Below, one piece after another: positions 18,301-33,410 of a stretch of 64,000 nucleotides of DNA. The stretch comes from Lates calcarifer (Eukaryota > Chordata > Actinopteri > Centropomidae): contig NC_066844.1 in assembly GCF_001640805.2 (NCBI RefSeq), positions 7,782,053-7,846,052 of the forward strand. The letters run 5' to 3'. The notes beneath the pieces are model-generated. The model saw nothing but the letters and a program-made list of their open reading frames with translations. It was not told where the DNA came from and ran no database searches. A program made the position numbers and the translations under genes. The stretch's first letter is position 1, and the number at the start of each line of letters is the position of its first letter.

Positions 18301-21300
18301 CTCTGTAGCTGAGCAACAGATAAGGGGACACAAGTTTCTTACAATCAAGTCTATGCAGACAACAGTGAACTTCATCTGGTAAAACAAGGCTTTGCATGCA
18401 AGACCTCAGCCAACATAATCCCCCATATTTTACCACATCCACTTGAGGCGGGTTTTATGGCATTAAACCAAAGAACAGTATCCCCTCCTCTTAGTATGAT
18501 ACGGTGGATGAGTGCCCAGGGAGTACTGAGGCGAAGGCTGCAGAGCACACACACTCATCATCTGGAGTTTATACTGTCTTATCACTAAAACCAGACAGTT
18601 TAAGTACTACAAGTACATGAAGTACACTGGTGGTTAGGTTTGTGTATTTGGTGTTGTGTATGCATGTTCTATATTTGTAAAGGCACCACACCTGAGTTTA
18701 GGCATGGAGAGGTTAGTCACTGCTGCACCAGATGGGAACAGCACCTCTTCGAGCTGATGTTTTGTTGCCAAGTCCACCGCCCGATGCTGCAGCTTCAAGG
18801 GGAACCGGTTGATAGTAAACTCCACATCAAACTTCATATTGCTGATAAATATTTGCAACAACCTGAAAGAAGGACAGAAGGTGAGAAGAACATGTTGGTT
18901 AGGGCCTTTTTACTGGGTTTCAAGGTGACAAGTATCCTTAGTCCAGTTCTTACCTCTTTGAGAAGCCCAGCTTCACACTATCCAGCTCTACTCTGTGAAC
19001 ATAACCAGTGTACACAGTGATTGGCTCGACCGTGTCCTCAGATTTGGACACCCTTAGGCAGTCTCCTCGAAGTACAGATGGCCGATTCTCAGCAACACCA
19101 GGTACCTGTTGGAGAATAGCAATGTTTGTCTTCTTTCACTGAGCTTACAATAGATCAGCAAGCATTCAAAGGACAACTATAACATATACAATAAATCGTT
19201 ATTGTATATCAAGATATTATATCATTCATCAGTCTGAAACAGGCGATTCCAAACAAGTTAAAAATAGCTTTAAAAAGTTTGGAGAGTCCGACTTGGAAGA
19301 GAATTTCAGGACAAGAATATGAAAATATTCTTGCATGAGGCCGAAGGATCACAGTGTCACCTGACTCACAAGATTTGATGACTGTTATTTACAAAGAAAG
19401 GTAGGGCAATGTGTTCTAATTCCTTACTCTAAGTTTTAGCAGTTTTCTGTTGCTTTGGTCTTGAGTCATGGTTTGGTTGTGGAGGTCATACTTCCTGATG
19501 TCCACCTCCATCTGTATCTCTTCCAGGTGCAGCAGGAGGTGAAATCGATGAGAGTAGTTCTTCATCTTTAAGGGACAGTTGAGGAGGGTCCTGGACACAG
19601 ACATTGTGTTCAAGATGAGTTTTTTTTTTTAAATATAAAATATTTAACCTGACAAAGGTAATCAGTCCAAATATTCTCTCACTTCACTGATGCAAGTTTC
19701 TGCTTGGCAGTTGGAGAGAGGTACTCTGAGTCCTCCATCCTCTGTTTAGTCAGTTCCTTTAGGTAATGAGGGTACTTGTAGTCTCCCAATTTCACAGTTG
19801 TCTTTAGAGGCTGAACAATAGAACTACAGAGAAGAACAAAACACAAACACATGATGATTTGTAATCAGCATGAACAGAACACAATTTCACTAATTGTTCT
19901 GGGTCTTTCTTTTGATCAAGTTCAATAGCAAGTGAAGAAAATTGCTTCAACCAACTCCAAAATCAAATGTTTGTACTGACATCAGTAATAGTGAATTTCC
20001 TGCTGTTGAGGATAATTTCATTTGGAGATGGTAAGTGAGCCTGTTGAATTTATCTGCTACACATTATTTCCTCAACTCCGGGAGCAGCATCAGTTTTTTT
20101 AATGACTAGTTATAAAAGTGCATTTACATTCATTTATGAAATTTATAGTGGTTTACAATCAGTTTTAATAACTTACTTCTCAGGAGGCACTCCCTCTACT
20201 ATCACAGTTGCAACTGGCTTGTATGTGACCGCTTGAAATGGTCTGTAAGGAGCCACAGGCCCCAGCTCCACAGCCAGTGGGGTCCTGGCAGCAGCTTCCA
20301 TCTCCCTCACAATGCAGAAGGGAACAGATCCGGAAAGATCTGGGCAGAACTCAAAGTACATTGTGGCGGGGAAATATCCATAATGATTCAGCACGTACCG
20401 GACCACAACTTCATAGCTTTCTCCTGGAGAAAGACAGAAAGAAGCCATGGGAGGAGCTGTAAGTATTAATTACCTCTTCAGTATGTTTTTTTTTCATCGA
20501 TGAAATAACAGAGAAGTTGTCTCACCAGGACAGAGGAACAGTGGACAGGCTCTGTTCACTCTCCTCTCATCCTCAAGGGTGAAACAGCGTATCCTGTGCA
20601 GGGCAGTGTAGTAGGTGAAGTGGATGCAGTCTGGGCCCTTGTTTAAAATGTGAAACCTGACAATGAACAACTCTCTCAGACGATCCACGGTGAACTGAAC
20701 CTTTCCACCACTCGCCACGGGGTCTGAGGTGATCTCGATGCCCCCCTTGTCAGCTGTCAGCTTTTTCCTGTGAGATAGAGAGAGGCACGATCAGGCTGTG
20801 CTGTGGGCCAACATGGTATAAAAATATCGCAAAGTCAGTGCATCCTGGTGGTTGATGTACATACCATGTACCTGTAACTTTCCTAGGTTGAGTCTGAACA
20901 GGGATCTATGTATGTCATCGCTTCCACTTCCTTTCTTACCCTTTTTCTCTCTAGACTGTCGCCTGTGAAATTAGGCAAATCTGCTATAGAAATAATCTAA
21001 AAAAAACAATGAAGTGATTTCTTGTGGTGGGAATATGCTGTTAGGGTAAGAATTTAATTTGCAAACTACTTTGCCTCAAGGGTTTTAATCAATTTATATT
21101 TGTTACTGGGTGATCTGCATTATTCTTCCTTGCTTTAGGACGTAAGAGAACTGATTATATTAATGATTTCTTTTGGAAAACACTTTGCAATGAGGACAAT
21201 TAGGGGAAAGAATTATCCCAGATGACTTTGTACCAACTCAGCTGCAGAAAGCCTCATCAGGGTTTTATTCCCCTCCACAGAGAATTCTCATCATAAACTT

Positions 21301-22776
21301 CCATCCATTCATCTATTATCAACACTGGAGCTGTAACACTTAGTCGATTAATATTGATTAGTTGATCGACAGAGAATTAATCAGCAACTGTTTTGATTAA
21401 CATGATGCCATGCATTTGCTGTTTGTAACTGCTAGTATTCAGAAATTAGCTGTCTTTCTTGTTTTATAAGAGAGTAACTTGCTTATTTTTGGGTTTTGGA
21501 CTGTTGGTCAGACAAACCAGGCCTTAATGGGCATCACACTGGGCTTTAGGAAACTGTGATGTGTGGCAACTTTTAATGAACCTTTCTTGTAACAGTGCTG
21601 ACTAATCATGAACTCTGCATATTTAAAAGCTACCAGCATGATGAAAGATCCACTCCCACCTCTCCCATAGACTGTTCACCCCTCTGCCATCTGGCAGAAG
21701 GTGCAAGCAACACCTCTGAGTTTACAGCTGCTGCTTCGGTGCAGTCTGGCTCAACACCCACTGTTTCCTGCAAACATTCACCTTAACTGAACTAACCAGA
21801 CTTTTGGGTTGTCGGTCAAAACCTACTTAACTTGGTTAAGCATGAAGCAGCAACATATTTATATCAGTGATTGTATTTATATATAGTTATTGGTTATCAT
21901 CTTCACACAGCAGTCCAGGCTGTGTGATCAGGATCCTTCTTATCTTGTCCATTTTGTTAATAAGTGACGTGAAGCTGGTGAGAAAGAGACTCGGGTGGTA
22001 GGTTTGAGGAGGTTAGCCTGAAACTTAGCTCATATGATAATTAAAATGGTTGCAGGTTAATTATCTGTCAATCGATTCTACTTATCAATTAATTGTTGCA
22101 GCTGGCTCATACTCATTTGTACTTACCTGTTCGTCTTTAACTTGTGGAGGATTTCTGTGGCCAGCTTTTTCTTGGGGGTCAGCACAGGGGTCACAGGGGT
22201 CGAGGGGACAGAGGAGGGCCCGGGTGTCCCTACTGTTTTCTGAGGGCCAGAGCTGGGACTGTGTGGCTGCGGGGCCCTGGGCCTTCTCCACTGGTCGCAG
22301 TACACTCGAACCTACAGCAGAGATTAAAATAATATGATACTTCCTCATTTTATTTCAGTTTTTTTCATGCAGCTGCAGAAAAACACAAAAACACGTCCAG
22401 TCTTATCTCCTCACAGCGTAAACTCTCTGCCAACAGACAACCAATAGTAACTTACCTGAGGTCTGCCATTTATGTAGATTCTCCCCTGTCTCATGTGGAC
22501 TTTGTTGAATTTCAGAAGAGCAAAGATAACAGTGGAGAAGTTGGGGTCTTTTATTCCTTCTCTGTGAACAAAATATAAGACAGAGGGGAAAGGGTGTTAC
22601 ACACAGAGCCTGTCTCACAAATGCATGCACAGACACTGGTAGATTGTTGCCTACCTGCCCTTAAATTCATAGTTGTAGATGTCTCGAAGTTCCTTTTTGC
22701 TGTTGTTGGATATCCTGTCTCCCAGAAATTCAATGAAGTCCAGTCCGGATTCAAGCGAATCAATAAGCGACGGCAT
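12395..22776 (-). CDS. mov10: MOV10-type RNA helicase (22 coding exons, about 1040 aa)
   Basis: An SF1 (UPF1-like) 5'-3' RNA helicase; the family acts in mRNA decay, Argonaute complexes and restraint of retroelements. Exons: 22776-22655, 22561-22456, 22311-22127, 20962-20872, 20767-20526, 20423-20177, 19823-19683, 19590-19428, 19105-18954, 18862-18692, 18199-18052, 16695-16534, 15996-15893, 15787-15690, 15226-15128, 14968-14860, 14758-14641, 13662-13471, 13368-13297, 13204-13079, 12967-12879, 12587-12395. Helicase motifs: I GPPGTGKT (about 571-578), Ia [16 protein letters not shown] (about 693; DEAG in human), [44 protein letters not shown]. The start [14 protein letters not shown] is the only good ATG in exon 1. 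The junction of exons 4 and 5 does not keep frame with the canonical sites (see findings). Teleosts carry several mov10 paralogues and I cannot say which this is. Confidence 0.93.
14361..14573. mobile_element. Tc1/mariner-like transposon end in a mov10 intron
   Basis: It starts TACAGTGCATTTGGAAAGTA, then TTCAGACCCC, ACATTTTGTTAAGTTG, and later a second ATTCAGACCCTTTGC. This order is that of the terminal repeat of Tc1-like elements widespread in fish. The transposase and the other end are absent, so it is a relic. It lies in the intron between the exons at 13662 and 14641, ending about 70 bp from the latter. Confidence 0.8.
16696..18051 (-). other. Large mov10 intron without recognised content
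   Basis: AT-rich intron between the Walker A exon and the motif Ia exon. I see no coding exon, RNA gene or clear transposon in it. Confidence 0.5.
21330..21420. repeat. Fish interspersed repeat rich in ATTAATC / GATTAGT words
   Basis: The segment reads AGTCGATTAATATTGATTAG then TTGATCGACAG and AATTAATCAGC. Closely similar words occur at 23490-23960 and 30690-30860 and, more diverged, at about 2140-2190, so it is a dispersed family. It lies in mov10 intron 3. Confidence 0.55.
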
Positions 22777-23128
22777 GTTGACGTGTTACAGGCCGCTGTT
22801 GTTGCTGACTATCGCCTTACTGAAAGGAGGAAGTTCATCTGCTGACCAACTATTAGTCTCAATTTCCTTAAGTATTAATATGGCTGTTTAGTGTATGTGT
22901 GCGCGCGCTCCAACAGTGCACACTCACATTTTTGCGCGAGTTTTACGCATAGTTACAGTGTGTAGGAGTTAAACTTAAACCCGGGCATCGATTTCTCATT
23001 CATTTTTAGGTTAAAACATACGGAAAATGATTTGTAGATCTCTTATTTGGCACCGTTTTGCGCAAAACTCTAGCTGATGAACGTTCTCCAACGGTCCCAG
23101 CCAGGGAGCGTCTCTATGAGTGTTTTTC

Positions 23129-23180
23129 GAAAGAAAAGCGAAAACACCTCAGTAACTGAATAAAACACCGAACCGAAACG
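23129..23180. promoter_or_regulatory. Candidate IRF/ISRE elements upstream of mov10
   Basis: Two matches to the IRF core AANNGAAA lie on the + strand: AAGCGAAA at 23136-23143, inside a run of GAAA units starting at 23129, and AACCGAAA at 23171-23178, followed by CGAA. They are 360-400 bp upstream of the mov10 ATG. MOV10 is interferon-inducible in other vertebrates, so function is plausible but only inferred. Confidence 0.5.
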
Positions 23181-23489
23181 AACAACGTTAGAGCGAAGTC
23201 TTCTTTCTTTATCTACCTTACAATGGGCCACAGGTTACATTTCTCTACTTGTCATATATGACAAATACACGGGTTTCCTCAGACGTGCTGTTGTTGACAC
23301 TCCCTGGGTTGGAGTTATTACATAATCAACAACAGAGCAGGTACAGAGCCAGTCACTGTAAAATAGGCCAATACCGCCGTTAAGTAAAAACGTTTAAATA
23401 CACCAAGCTGCACAAAACAAGCAACTGCCGATATAAATAATAATACAAAATAAATAAATCTTTTTTTTTTTTTTAAATACATAGGTCAT

Positions 23490-23960
23490 TGTTATTTTCA
23501 TAATTGATCAACCTGTTGATTTTTCTGTTTCATTTTTTGTTCGTTTTTTTTGTGATTGCTTAGCTCAAACTGACCTTCAGGTTATTATTATTATTATTTT
23601 TATTTATTTATTTATTTATTTTCAATAACAGACCGAAACCAACAGATTTTTAATTACAAAAGAGAAACTTTCGAATTTTAAACATATAATTATGAAAATA
23701 TTTTCATAATTTTATAATTATGAAATTAACTGATCAGTTGTTTGGACTATAAACATCACAAAATTGTGAAAAATACCCATCAGAATTTCCTTGAGCCCAG
23801 GATGATATCTTCTATTTCTGACCAACAGTCCATAACCACAAGACTTTGCAATTTACTACAATTTAAAACAAGGAAGAGCATTACGTTCTCATACTGGAGA
23901 GGCTGAACCATCAAATATTTGTCATTTTTGCTTCAAAAATAACTTGATACAGGTAATTGA
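23490..23960. repeat. Dispersed AT-rich fish repeat
   Basis: It includes TTGATCAACCTGTTGATTTT, AACTGATCAGTTGTTTGGAC and a segment with AAAATTGTGAAAAATACCCA. The order of words is shared, diverged, with 30690-30860. Simple TTA and TTTA runs at 23587-23625 lie inside. No coding potential. Confidence 0.5.
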
Positions 23961-24299
23961 TTATTTAATTAAACTAATTTTAAATTTTAATTTAAATGGC
24001 AGCTGGTTCACGTTATGTCACTTGACTTATTAATTAAGTGATTAAATAATTTCACCTCGAATCAAAACAGTAGAATTGTTTTCTATAATCAATTAATCAG
24101 CACTATAAATCAATGAACTGGTTAAGCTGTAATTACAATTAAATAAAGACATTTCCACACAAAAACAGCAGAATAATACTCTTCAGTGAAATACTTTGTT
24201 ATGGACATGGAACATGCAATGTAAAGCCAATACAGATGTAATATACCAAATGTCATTTTTAGCAGCATACAGTGTCAATGAAAATGCTAAATCTGTTAC

Positions 24300-24545
24300 G
24301 AAGCAAATCTCACTGCAACTGTGACCTTGACCTTTAACCATCACATTCTAATTGGTTCATCACTGATTCCAAGTGAATGTACAAAATTAGAGGAAATTCC
24401 CTCACAAGGCATTACTGAAATATTGTGTTCATGCAAAAGGGACAGGTGGATGGAAGGACAACCTGAAAAACTTAATGCTGTGATGCACATTAGGCTATAT
24501 CACAATCCCAGAATTGCCAGAAATCATAGCACAACATAAGGCACC
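24300..24545 (+). repeat. SINE-like interspersed repeat, copy 1
   Basis: It carries GTGACCTTGACCTTTAACCA, GGAAATTCCCTCACAAGGCA, a GTTCATGCAAAAGGGACAGG segment and GGACAACCTGAAAA. The last part matches the stretch near 25795-25865. The layout is that of a short element common in spiny-rayed fish. It does not encode a protein. Confidence 0.6.
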
Positions 24546-24599
24546 CTCTCTAAAAAAAACGTACATAACAAATGACCATCATTGCTTGACAGAGCATAT

Positions 24600-25412
24600 T
24601 CGGTGCAACATTTTTATTTAATGAATAATAAATGTACTTACAGTTTGTATAAAAAATATAGCAAAAGCTAAAGGCAAACAGTTGGCAGGAGGACACCAAT
24701 ACTTTATCAGTTTGGGGGGATATATAGAGGGAATTATTAATGAAAATGTCTTCCTATAACAGAGGAAAATAAAAGAACTACACTTCAACAGGGAAGACAG
24801 GATCTGGTAAAAGAAAAGACATATATACTTTTCCATGCCTTCTGGCTACAACCCTGCAACCAGAGGAATGCATAAATATGTATGGATGAGTTTTTTTTTT
24901 TTTTTAATGAAATACAAACTGAATAATCTGGTGCTGTCAAGTTTCTCTCCAGTCAGATAACATATCAAATTGCATACAGTATTTGCCATCTGTTAATAAA
25001 AAACTATAGAGGTATTGGAAGCTCTTAAAGAATATCAGTTATGCTTTATAGAAAGTGTAAATGACTTGCTACATGGAGGTAAAGGGGGCCTTTGGGAGGA
25101 TGTGTGTCCATTTGAAGCACTGAGGGATCAAAAACTGTATGTATGTGTAAGTGAGTCTGAATAGCAGGAAATGACCCAAGCTTTCACAGTGTCACTAAAG
25201 GCATTATTTGTTGAAAAATAATAACATAGGTTTGCAAATGAGCGAGAGTTACACCACTCAATGTCACTGTAAATGAAGGTATCCCTTCTTAGTGCTCAAC
25301 AGAAGCTGTAATGTCTCTTTTAGAGGGACATACAGGAGGTTAGGCCACACACTTTGCACGAGCATCAGCATCTCCCAAATCAGTTTGTCGTAACCCCAAC
25401 AGCCTCTGTCCT
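24600..25412 (-). other. capza1: Probable 3'UTR of capza1
   Basis: Non-coding sequence after the capza1 stop. TTTATT at 24613-24618 reads AATAAA on the gene strand and would set a 3'UTR of about 0.8 kb. Confidence 0.5.
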
Positions 25413-29379
<3,967 letters not shown>

Positions 29380-29833
29380 CTTGGTTCAATGAAGTGTTAA
29401 CAAAGCGACTGCTGCCTACGTTGCCAGGTTTGCGTATGTCTCCTCCCAGCCCAACAATGAAAGCACCAGACCAGAAGTACACTGCGCGGTGTGAACAGAT
29501 ATCTATGTATAATCGGCATAACAGTTAAAAAAAGATGTTACGTTACTACTTTTATTGATGGGTTATCATACATTTTAAAATTAACATGACATAAGCTTTT
29601 TTCCCCAATGGAAACCCAGGAAAAATCAGGCATTACGTTGCTTTCAAATACAAACTGCACCTGACACCATTCAAATCTGGCAACCCTGAGGTGTTCAGGG
29701 CCTACGGGACGGTACAGAAAGAAATGATTCCCATGTTCCACAATTTGTGAGTGTTCACATAAGTGAACAACCCATGGCGGTTGTGGATTAGAGTTGGCTG
29801 TATGAGGGTTAACATAAAGCCACACTGATAATA

Positions 29834-29873
29834 CAATTTCGGGCTAACTGCGCTAAAAGTTAGCCCGAAATTG
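29834..29873. other. Perfect 15-bp inverted repeat (hairpin)
   Basis: The arms 29834-29848 (CAATTTCGGGCTAAC) and 29859-29873 are exact reverse complements, around a 10-nt spacer. It lies about 455 bp upstream of the capza1 ATG. Confidence 0.9.
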
Positions 29874-29886
29874 GATGGACCTTGGA

Positions 29887-29908
29887 TGACGCCGGATGAC
29901 GGGTGACG
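29887..29908 (+). promoter_or_regulatory. Cluster of three TGACG motifs (CRE/ATF half-sites)
   Basis: TGACG occurs at 29887-29891, 29897-29901 and 29904-29908 in a GC-richer segment upstream of capza1. CREB/ATF binding is inferred from the motif only. Confidence 0.4.
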
Positions 29909-30689
29909 GTTTAAACGATATGACTTGAACGCAGCAGAAATCACAATTTGGTTAATTGTCATTATTGGAGACTGTTCGCACATGTCGAGACTGTGTGAGG
30001 TGATCTGTCTTCTCCATCATTTTGACTCACAAACCTCAGCTGTACCATACTGAAGAGTCGATTGAATATTAAAGAAAAGAACTCAGACCTATTGATAATG
30101 CAGCTAATCGTTGCAGCATTACTGGACCTATGTGGTTGAATATAAGACTATGCTCGTGGTTTTCTGAGTAATAATTGCTTGACACAAACAAAAAGGGATC
30201 ACTTAGGCAAAACATAACTTTATAACAAATAAGCACAACATAAACTGAAACTACTCAGGTATTAAATCTAGATTAAGATCTGAGTAGTCTGTCTACAAAA
30301 ACAGGGCAACAAGCTGCCTGCTTTGCCCAGTTGGTAATCTAGCCTTGGTTATTAAGACCTGGCTTTTGCCTCAATATACAAGACATTTGTTCTTAGACAC
30401 AACCAGGGCTTGAGATGGCTTGATCAGTTTTTCTCATCACATTAGACACGGTGCCTGCAGATAGGTAAAAGTCACGCTGAGTATTATGGCTCGGTTACCA
30501 CACAGTCAGTGGTCACTGGTTACTTAGCAACAGAATATGAGGAAAGATGCTGGAGCTGAAACTGTTGTTTCTGAAAGGAACAAACTATTTCAATATATGG
30601 CTCAATATGGTTCAGTAGTCAATCTTACAAGAACTGGAAAATTCACTGTCTGATTGAACATGTGACAGTACACGTCTTCAGCAAAGCAG

Positions 30690-30860
30690 TTATTTTCATT
30701 ACTGATTAATCTGCCAATTGTTTTCTCAATTAATCAATTAACTGTTTTGTCTATAAAATGTCAGACAATAGTGACACATGCCCACTATAATTTCTCAAAA
30801 ACACAATATGTTTTATTCAAATTGCCTGTTTTACAACAGAAGACAGTTGTAACACTTAAG
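30690..30860. repeat. Dispersed AT-rich fish repeat
   Basis: TTTTCATTACTGATTAATCT, CTCAATTAATCAATTAACTG and TGTCTATAAAATGTCAGACA occur in an order similar to the copy at 23490-23960. Non-coding. Confidence 0.55.
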
Positions 30861-32489
30861 TTTTAAGTCTATCCAAAACAAAAATGAATCCTGACTTGAG
30901 ATCGATTAACACTATATCCCAAGCTTGACAACTAAGAGAAAGAATTAAGACAAGAAAGGCTGTAGAAGAAAAGGTTGGGGATAAATAATCAATATGAATC
31001 CCCAAACGTACATAGCCCTTGTATGTTACTGTATACAAGGAAATCCTCTCATGATATGCATTATATAGTAGTGATGGGAACCCAGTGGTCCAGTGGGCTC
31101 ATTTATATCAGGTCAATGGCCAACACTGCCATACATTTATGAAGCTGCCTCTGCTACCTTTTATCTTGTCACAGAACCTTTCCATTGGAAGAAATAAAGG
31201 TTTCTTACTAATAATTTAATAAAGTTTAAAAATACTTTATTTTTCCAGTTTGATATGGATGTATGCCCTTTTCCTAAAAGTGAAAGGAACTGGTGAGAAG
31301 TGCAGATCTTGAGGACCAACAAAAGAGTGACAGACGAGGCAAGCGAGACCATGGGTGAGGCAAAGCAGCTGCAGGCCACATGTGAAGTTAAGGGCATAGA
31401 TTGCATATAAAAGGCTGGCAGGACAACTTAAATCTTCGAGTTAACAAAGCACATTTGTAATGATCAGAGCACAGGTATGACTTTCAAATTTCCTGAAAAA
31501 CACACAAACGTTGGTTGAACATGTTGCCCCCCCACGCCTGGTTTACACAGGTGATCAGCCTGGCGGGGTCAGTTACTGTTGGCATAGCAACAGCTATCTG
31601 CCAACGCTGGCAGCTAGCTTGGTTAGCAAAATGCGTCGGTATTAATTCCCCTTCTCCGGTCAAAACACATAGGAAAAACACGTTCACATTATGTACATAT
31701 TAAGGAAAACAGGAAAACCTAACAAAATTACACATTTACTTACCTAAAAAATGGATATCAGAATCCATTGAGTGTCTGATAACATCAAAGAACGTATTTT
31801 AAAACTAACAGCAAAACTGGCAGTGGAAAATACTTACTCTAATAAAAATAAAAAATATATTGAGAAAATAGCAGTAATAATAACACAACTGTGTGAAGAC
31901 GATGTGCATTAAATTCAAATTCTCCGCTGGTAAATGACACTTGGCCAAACAGCTTCTTGTCAATCACTCCAGACCATAGACTGTATGCTCCAGACCAGGC
32001 ATGTCAATCTTGAAACCAGACACATACCTATCTTTGAGGTCCTATATCTAATTTATTATAGAAGTATTTTCAGATGGACCACGATACCACATTGACCACA
32101 CTGACTTGAATGAGCGAATTTAGCTAATGACATTATATTACATGTGGAAAAATGTATTGTCTTAGTATTTCGTGCTTTTTGAATGGGAGTCTATGGAGCC
32201 AGCGATTTTTTTGAGCCAACCCCTAGCGGGTCTCGGTGGTATTGCACGTTTCAGACCCGGAGTCACCGTGCATTTTTAAATATAGTCGATGGTTAGGGTC
32301 CTAACAAAGAACAAAACACTTGAGCAGGACGCATCCTGTGTATCAACAAGACTGTTTTGGCCAGATGTACGTAGAAAAACTGGCAACTGAGTGTATACAT
32401 ACCAATATCTCATTGAATTGACAATTGTTTTATAGTTAGCCAGTGGGGGGCGATATGTGTAAATAATAGTAGGTGTTGCCACAGAAGAA

Positions 32490-32628
32490 GAGGGAGTCGC
32501 TTCCGGCTGTAGTAAATAAAGCAGTGAAGAAGAAGTGCAGCTTTGTGAGAAGATAGCGATAGCAATACAGTCACGACCCGATTGTGGCCTTGAGCGACTG
32601 AAAAACGGAGATAAAATACACGCTTAAG
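32490..32628 (+). other. ncoa5: Candidate non-coding first exon and promoter of ncoa5
   Basis: The segment ends at a strong donor, CTTAAG/GTGAGT (exon end 32628), and holds CTTCCGG (32500-32506), an ETS-type core common at housekeeping start sites. It has no long open frame. It is the best upstream partner I see for the acceptors at 33200 and 35059. The transcription start is not determined. Confidence 0.45.
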
Positions 32629-33200
32629 GTGAGTAAATGTGCTCGTCTGTCTTTTACATAACAACACACGGAGTGAGACCGTATACCTTCATGTAGCTGG
32701 ACATGTAACGGGGCGATCGGTTTGAAAATAGCTAGTAGCTTAGGATAAGCAGCGTCAACCGAGCTGCGTGTAAATTGTAACCACATGGATGCCACTACAT
32801 TATACTAATCTTCTCCTATTGTTTTTTGAAGAAGAACAATCAAATTACACGTTATTGTTGGTTCTCATAAACAGATGTTGTAGTGTTTTATATGCCATTG
32901 GTAGTGCGACCGGCGCGTTTGGTTTGGTGGACTATGACGCCGAAGTTAGCTTCAGATTGACCAGTTAAGACGACGCTGAAGTTGGCTTCTGTTTCGCAGC
33001 TCCCGTGCATAGCTAACGAGTCTCCCTATTTTTTACTGTTGCGACAACGTGGTAGAACGTTTAGGTAAAGCCAGTCTCTGACTTCACTGTTTCTTTCACG
33101 TTTTCACATAAAATGTACCTAAAGCATTCTAATATATTAACTTAATTTACTTTACTTACTAGTTTTCAAAGTGTCTAAATACTTATCTCCCTCCTTTCAG

Positions 33201-33260
33201 GCACTTGGGAGTTGTAAAGTATGTGGACACAGAATCCAGGTCATCCAGGTTCAAGTTGAG
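33201..33260 (+). other. ncoa5: Candidate 60-nt 5'UTR exon of ncoa5 with a short upstream ORF
   Basis: A good acceptor (CTCCCTCCTTTCAG) precedes 33201 and a good donor (GAG/GTATGT) follows 33260. Inside, ATG at 33221 opens a 12-codon frame ending TGA at 33257-33259, so the exon is not the start of the main protein but carries a uORF. Confidence 0.45.
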
Positions 33261-33358
33261 GTATGTAAGGGGTTGCTCCCTCAAAAAGCGTTATGTAAAT
33301 TACCTTCAGTTATAACTGTAATGTAAGAGATGCTTTCACCTTCCAATGTCAGTTTGTA

Positions 33359-33410
<52 letters not shown>

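Larger units (their letters stand above)
22777..24600. other. Intergenic region between mov10 and capza1, holding the mov10 promoter
   Basis: It contains the unplaced 5'UTR and promoter of mov10 (roughly 22777-23350, with CG dinucleotides and IRF-like motifs), an AT-rich segment with TTA/TTTA simple repeats at 23587-23625, and two dispersed repeats (23490-23960 and 24300-24545). No coding exon is visible. Confidence 0.6.
29380..32480. other. Intergenic region between divergent capza1 and ncoa5
   Basis: It holds the capza1 promoter side (with a hairpin at 29834-29873 and TGACG repeats at 29887-29908), a dispersed repeat at 30690-30860, and a segment at about 31920-32260 with words seen in other fish repeats (GACCATAGACTGTAT, GAATGGGAGTCTATGG). 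I find no coding exon. This is where two human-like synteny blocks meet. Confidence 0.5.

Noticed and set aside
22085..22348. Alternative frame over mov10 exon 3
   Set aside because: Only the frame with [10 protein letters not shown]...[11 protein letters not shown] is in phase with exons 2 and 4 and resembles the family.
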